From contig NZ_CANLAG010000004.1 of NCBI RefSeq assembly GCF_947488715.1, forward strand, positions 1 through 64,000: a stretch of 64,000 nucleotides of DNA, written 5' to 3'. The position numbers were made by a program, and so were the translations under genes. This document shows positions 61,282 through 64,000 of this stretch, one piece after another (position 1 is the stretch's first letter; every line of letters starts with the position of its first letter). A model generated the notes under the pieces. The model did no database searches, was not told the DNA's origin, and worked only from the letters and a program-made list of their open reading frames with translations. Origin of the DNA: an uncultured Tateyamaria sp. (GTDB lineage: Bacteria > Pseudomonadota > Alphaproteobacteria > Rhodobacterales > Rhodobacteraceae).

Positions 61282-62286
61282 GTGATCGACCAGAACCAAC
61301 GCAACAAGGCCACGGCGCTGACGCTGTGGTCTGCGCTTGACCGCGCCCCGGCAGAGGCGGTGCCGCTGCTGGATCATGTGCAGCACTGGCAGGGGCCTGC
61401 GCCCATTGGCGTGCAGACCTCGGGCGCCGATGTGGTCACAGCCCTTTTTGCACCGCTGCGCGATGCGGTGCCGAACCTGCGCCGCCAGACACATATCTTT
61501 ATGGCTGGAACATCGTCGGCCAATGAAAACGGGCAAGGCGACGGCGCGTCCTGGGTGGCCGGTACGGGTTACTACACCGGGCGGGCAGTGCAGTCGGTCT
61601 TTGGCATCCCGGCCACCGGGCATGATCTGCGGGTGCGCTGGGGCGAGTTCCTGCGCTTTGACGACCAGGGCCGGATCACGCACGCGCAGACCATTTGGGA
61701 TTTTGTCGACTGGTTCGACCAGATCGGTCTGCCGGTCCTGCCAAAGCCACGCGGGGCCGCACATGTGTATCCCGCGCCCACGGCCTATGACGGCGTCCTC
61801 ACTGATCCGGGCGATGACCAAGCTTCGGCGGACACGATGCAACTGGGTCGCGGACTGATCTTTGGCGGGCTCAACAGTTTTGACACGACGGACCTGTCCA
61901 GCATGGGCATGGCGCGGTTCTTTCATCCCAACGTCAAATGGTACGGGCCGGGTGGCATCGGGGCGTGCCTGTCCCTGAGCGAGTTCGAGACGCTGCACCA
62001 GCAGCCATGGCTTGTCGCCTTTCCGGACCGCAAGGTGATGCATCTTGAAAGCCTGTTTGCCGAGGACCGAATGCTGGCGGCATCCGGGCCGCGCGGCGTG
62101 GTTGGCACACATGGCGGCACCTATCTGGGCCATGCGGCTACAGGTGCGCCGATTGAGGTGTCCGGCCTTGATTTCTGGCTGCGCACGGATGGGCAATTCA
62201 CGGAAAACTGGGTCTTTGTGGACATGGTGCATCTGTTCGAACAAATGGGTGTCGACCTGTTTGCGCGCATGCGGGATCAGCTATGA
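61282..62286 (+). CDS. Two-domain NTF2/SnoaL-like protein A
   Basis: A 334-residue protein with GTG start, 3 bp after the HpsN-like stop. Two NTF2-like halves: 1-160 (ALTLWSALDRAPAEAVPLLD ... TIWDFVDWFDQIG) and 190-334. The second half has FHPNVKWYGPGGIGACLSLS, then GTHGGTYLGHAATGAPIEVS and ENWVFVDMVHLFEQMGVDLF. These match the genes at 52046 and 62283. Its end overlaps the next gene by ATGA. A role in isomerising or dehydrating the imported compound is plausible but unproven. Confidence 0.8.
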   Translation: MIDQNQRNKATALTLWSALDRAPAEAVPLLDHVQHWQGPAPIGVQTSGADVVTALFAPLRDAVPNLRRQTHIFMAGTSSANENGQGDGASWVAGTGYYTGRAVQSVFGIPATGHDLRVRWGEFLRFDDQGRITHAQTIWDFVDWFDQIGLPVLPKPRGAAHVYPAPTAYDGVLTDPGDDQASADTMQLGRGLIFGGLNSFDTTDLSSMGMARFFHPNVKWYGPGGIGACLSLSEFETLHQQPWLVAFPDRKVMHLESLFAEDRMLAASGPRGVVGTHGGTYLGHAATGAPIEVSGLDFWLRTDGQFTENWVFVDMVHLFEQMGVDLFARMRDQL

Positions 62287-63335
62287 CCATGGACATTCCC
62301 ACAGCAAACAAGGCGCTGATCGCGCCGTTTCGGGCCGCACTCTATGACGGTGACCTCGCAGAAGCGCGGCGGTGTTTGCACGCGATTTGCGCGCCGGACG
62401 TGGTGTTCCGGCTCGCCTTTCCTTTTGAGAGCACGCAGGGCGTTGATGCATTTGTTGACAAGGTCTTTGTGCCGCTGGCGCGCGCGTGGCCTGACATGGA
62501 GCGCCGCGATCACATCGTGATGGCAGGCCCCACGCCCGAAGGTGCGGATTGGGTGGGCTGCGGTGGCTATTACACCGCGACCGCAACCGCGCCCTGGCTG
62601 GACATTCCCGCCACGGGCCACATCGTGCACATGCGGTTCCACGAATTCTACCGCGTGGCGGACGGTAAGGTCACCGAGATGCAGGCGCTGTGGGACATCC
62701 CCGAAGTGATGATGCAGGCCGGTTCCTGGCCCATGGTGCCATCGCTTGGCCGCGAGTGGCACGTTCCGGGGCCAGCAACCTGTGATGGGCTGGTGCCGGG
62801 GCCTCATGATCCGCAGGCAAGTGCCGCGTCCTGTCTGCACATCATCGACATGCTGGCACATCTCAAGAAACACCCCAGTCAGGGCGGCCCCGAAGTGATG
62901 GAGATGGAACGGTTCTGGCATCCGAAGATGATGTGGTACGGCCCCAGCGGCATCGGGTCCGGGCGCGGCATCGCGGGTTTTCGCAACTGGCACCAGATCC
63001 CGTTTCTGAACGGCATGCCGGACCGGGGACAATATGTGGACGAGATAGTCTATCATTTCTTCGGTGACGGACCCTATGCTGCGGTCACGGGCTGGCCGGA
63101 CATGTACCAGACGATCACGCATGGCGGTTGGCTTGGCCTGCCGCCCACCAACACACGGGTGGAAATGCGGTCTCTGGACTTTTGGCGGCTGGAAAATGGA
63201 CGGATACGGGAGAATTGGGTGATGGTGGATATGTTGCAGATGTATGACCAGATCGGGGTCGACGTGCTGGCGCGGATGCGCGAGTTCAACAAGGCGCGGG
63301 TGGGCTTTGACCCCGAGACAGGACGTGCGGCATGA
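62283..63335 (+). CDS. Two-domain NTF2/SnoaL-like protein B
   Basis: A 350-residue paralogue of protein A. First half: ALYDGDLAEARRCLHAICAP, then GCGGYYTATATAPWLDIPAT. Second half: FWHPKMMWYGPSGIGSGRGI, then GWPDMYQTITHGGWLGLPPT and ENWVMVDMLQMYDQIGVDVL. Both its start and its stop overlap neighbours by ATGA, so A, B and the SDR are tightly coupled. The conserved WYGP-GIG motif and a His-rich strand are shared by all three large paralogues and may form the active pocket. Confidence 0.8.
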   Translation: MTMDIPTANKALIAPFRAALYDGDLAEARRCLHAICAPDVVFRLAFPFESTQGVDAFVDKVFVPLARAWPDMERRDHIVMAGPTPEGADWVGCGGYYTATATAPWLDIPATGHIVHMRFHEFYRVADGKVTEMQALWDIPEVMMQAGSWPMVPSLGREWHVPGPATCDGLVPGPHDPQASAASCLHIIDMLAHLKKHPSQGGPEVMEMERFWHPKMMWYGPSGIGSGRGIAGFRNWHQIPFLNGMPDRGQYVDEIVYHFFGDGPYAAVTGWPDMYQTITHGGWLGLPPTNTRVEMRSLDFWRLENGRIRENWVMVDMLQMYDQIGVDVLARMREFNKARVGFDPETGRAA

Positions 63336-64000
63336 CCGATCTGCCCCGCACTCCGTCCTTTGATCTTTCCGGCAAACGGGCACTGGTCACTGGCGCGTCT
63401 TCTGGCATTGGCCTTGGCTGTGCCGTGGCGCTGGCCGAAGCGGGCGCGCACGTGGTGTGTGCCGCACGGCGGGCCGACGCGCTGGCCGAAGTTGTGGATG
63501 CCATGACCACACAAGGATGGAGCGCCGAAGCCATGCCGCTGGATGCGTCCGACATCGACGCTGTGAACGCGGCCTTTGAACAGCCCTTTGACATCGTTTT
63601 GAACTCTGCCGGTCTGGCCCGCCACGGCCCGTCGATGGACACACAGCCCGAGGATTTCGACGCCGTTGTCGCGATCAACCTCAAGGGGGCTTATTTTCTG
63701 TCCACCGCGGCTGCGCGCGCGCTGACCAAGGCGGGCAAAGGTGGGTCCATCATCCACATCTCGTCCCAGATGGGTCATGTGGGCGGGATCGACCGCGCCG
63801 TCTATTGCGCCACGAAACATGGCGTCGAGGGCATGGTAAAGGCCATGGCCATCGAGTGGGGCAAGGCGAGCGTACGCATCAACACGGTCTGCCCGACCTT
63901 TGTGCGCACGGCGTTCACGGAAAAGTCGTTTGAAGACCCGGAGCGTTACGCCTGGATCATGGACAAGATCAAACTGCCCCGCGTGGCCGAGGTCGAAGAC
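63332..64000 (+). CDS. Short-chain dehydrogenase/reductase, C-terminus beyond the window
   Basis: The first 223 residues of an SDR. The cofactor motif GASSGIGLGCAVALAEAG follows LSGKRALVTG; NSAG is at about 88-91, the catalytic Ser is in IIHISSQMGHVGG, and YCATKHG holds Tyr and Lys. The acidic/basic residues after beta 2 (CAARRADALAE) suggest NADP(H) is possible. Its ATG overlaps the stop of NTF2 protein B. It is the last visible gene of the catabolic operon and likely oxidises or reduces an intermediate. Confidence 0.92.
   Translation, partial: MTDLPRTPSFDLSGKRALVTGASSGIGLGCAVALAEAGAHVVCAARRADALAEVVDAMTTQGWSAEAMPLDASDIDAVNAAFEQPFDIVLNSAGLARHGPSMDTQPEDFDAVVAINLKGAYFLSTAAARALTKAGKGGSIIHISSQMGHVGGIDRAVYCATKHGVEGMVKAMAIEWGKASVRINTVCPTFVRTAFTEKSFEDPERYAWIMDKIKLPRVAEVED

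Overview
The window looks like chromosomal DNA of a marine alphaproteobacterium of the Rhodobacteraceae (Roseobacter group). The evidence is high GC with tight ATGA-type gene overlaps, a GlyA N-terminus typical of the group, a fused NADP-malic enzyme/phosphotransacetylase, a DmdC-like long acyl-CoA dehydrogenase, a fused 2-oxoacid dehydrogenase E1, TTTGCAAA boxes of the ScfR/PccR type in front of prpE, and a family of short palindromic intergenic repeats. The species is not identifiable from the sequence alone. No rRNA, tRNA, transposase, integrase or CRISPR array was seen.

Layout. 1-6.5 kb: the glyA start, nadK with an iron-sulfur F420-type reductase, a three-gene periplasmic SCO1 cassette, an apparently dead M48-like membrane protein and a SPOR-domain protein. 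6.6-11.3 kb: a leftward nucleoside salvage operon (VOC/cupin protein, cdd, deoA, deoB, upp). 11.5-16.3 kb: maeB, a small lipoprotein and prpE behind a cluster of TTTGCAAA boxes. 16.3-23.1 kb: membrane and secreted proteins, a creatinase remnant, a PPOX flavoprotein with an acyl-CoA ligase, a DMT transporter, a sulfotransferase and a Hint-domain protein. 23.3-28.9 kb: two large adjacent genes carrying five hydrolase domains (papain-like protease plus alpha/beta-hydrolase; trypsin-like protease plus NUC endonuclease plus SGNH hydrolase). This is the best candidate for an undescribed system. 29-40.2 kb: a leftward fatty-acid beta-oxidation island (FadJ, thiolase, two acyl-CoA dehydrogenases, GST, two MerR regulators). 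40.3-47.4 kb: two PaaI thioesterases and a MATE pump, pyrD with two DUF genes, a 5'-nucleotidase behind a PHO box, an HMCES-type protease and a cupredoxin-like protein. 47.5-51.8 kb: a LysR regulator divergent from glutaryl-CoA dehydrogenase, then the fused E1. 52-64 kb: a catabolic cluster made of a divergent NTF2-like gene, a complete carbohydrate-type ABC importer, GMC oxidoreductase, HpsN/HisD-like dehydrogenase, three more NTF2-like proteins and an SDR that runs off the edge.

How parts work together. Carbon flow through acyl-CoA and acetyl/propionyl-CoA dominates: fatty-acid oxidation, glutaryl-CoA and branched-chain oxidation, propionate activation and malic enzyme. The last cluster is probably one regulon for import and stepwise oxidation of a polyol or sugar-like substrate. 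A perfect 20-bp CG-centred palindrome sits in its divergent promoter, as expected for a LacI-type repressor whose gene is not in the window. The hydrolase cassette has no metabolic neighbours and no visible export signals, which fits a conflict or effector role, but this is inference.

Limits: all assignments come from reading motifs and family resemblance. No database search, structure prediction or statistics were run. Start codons were chosen from ribosome-binding sites, overlaps and family N-termini, and doubtful ones are flagged.
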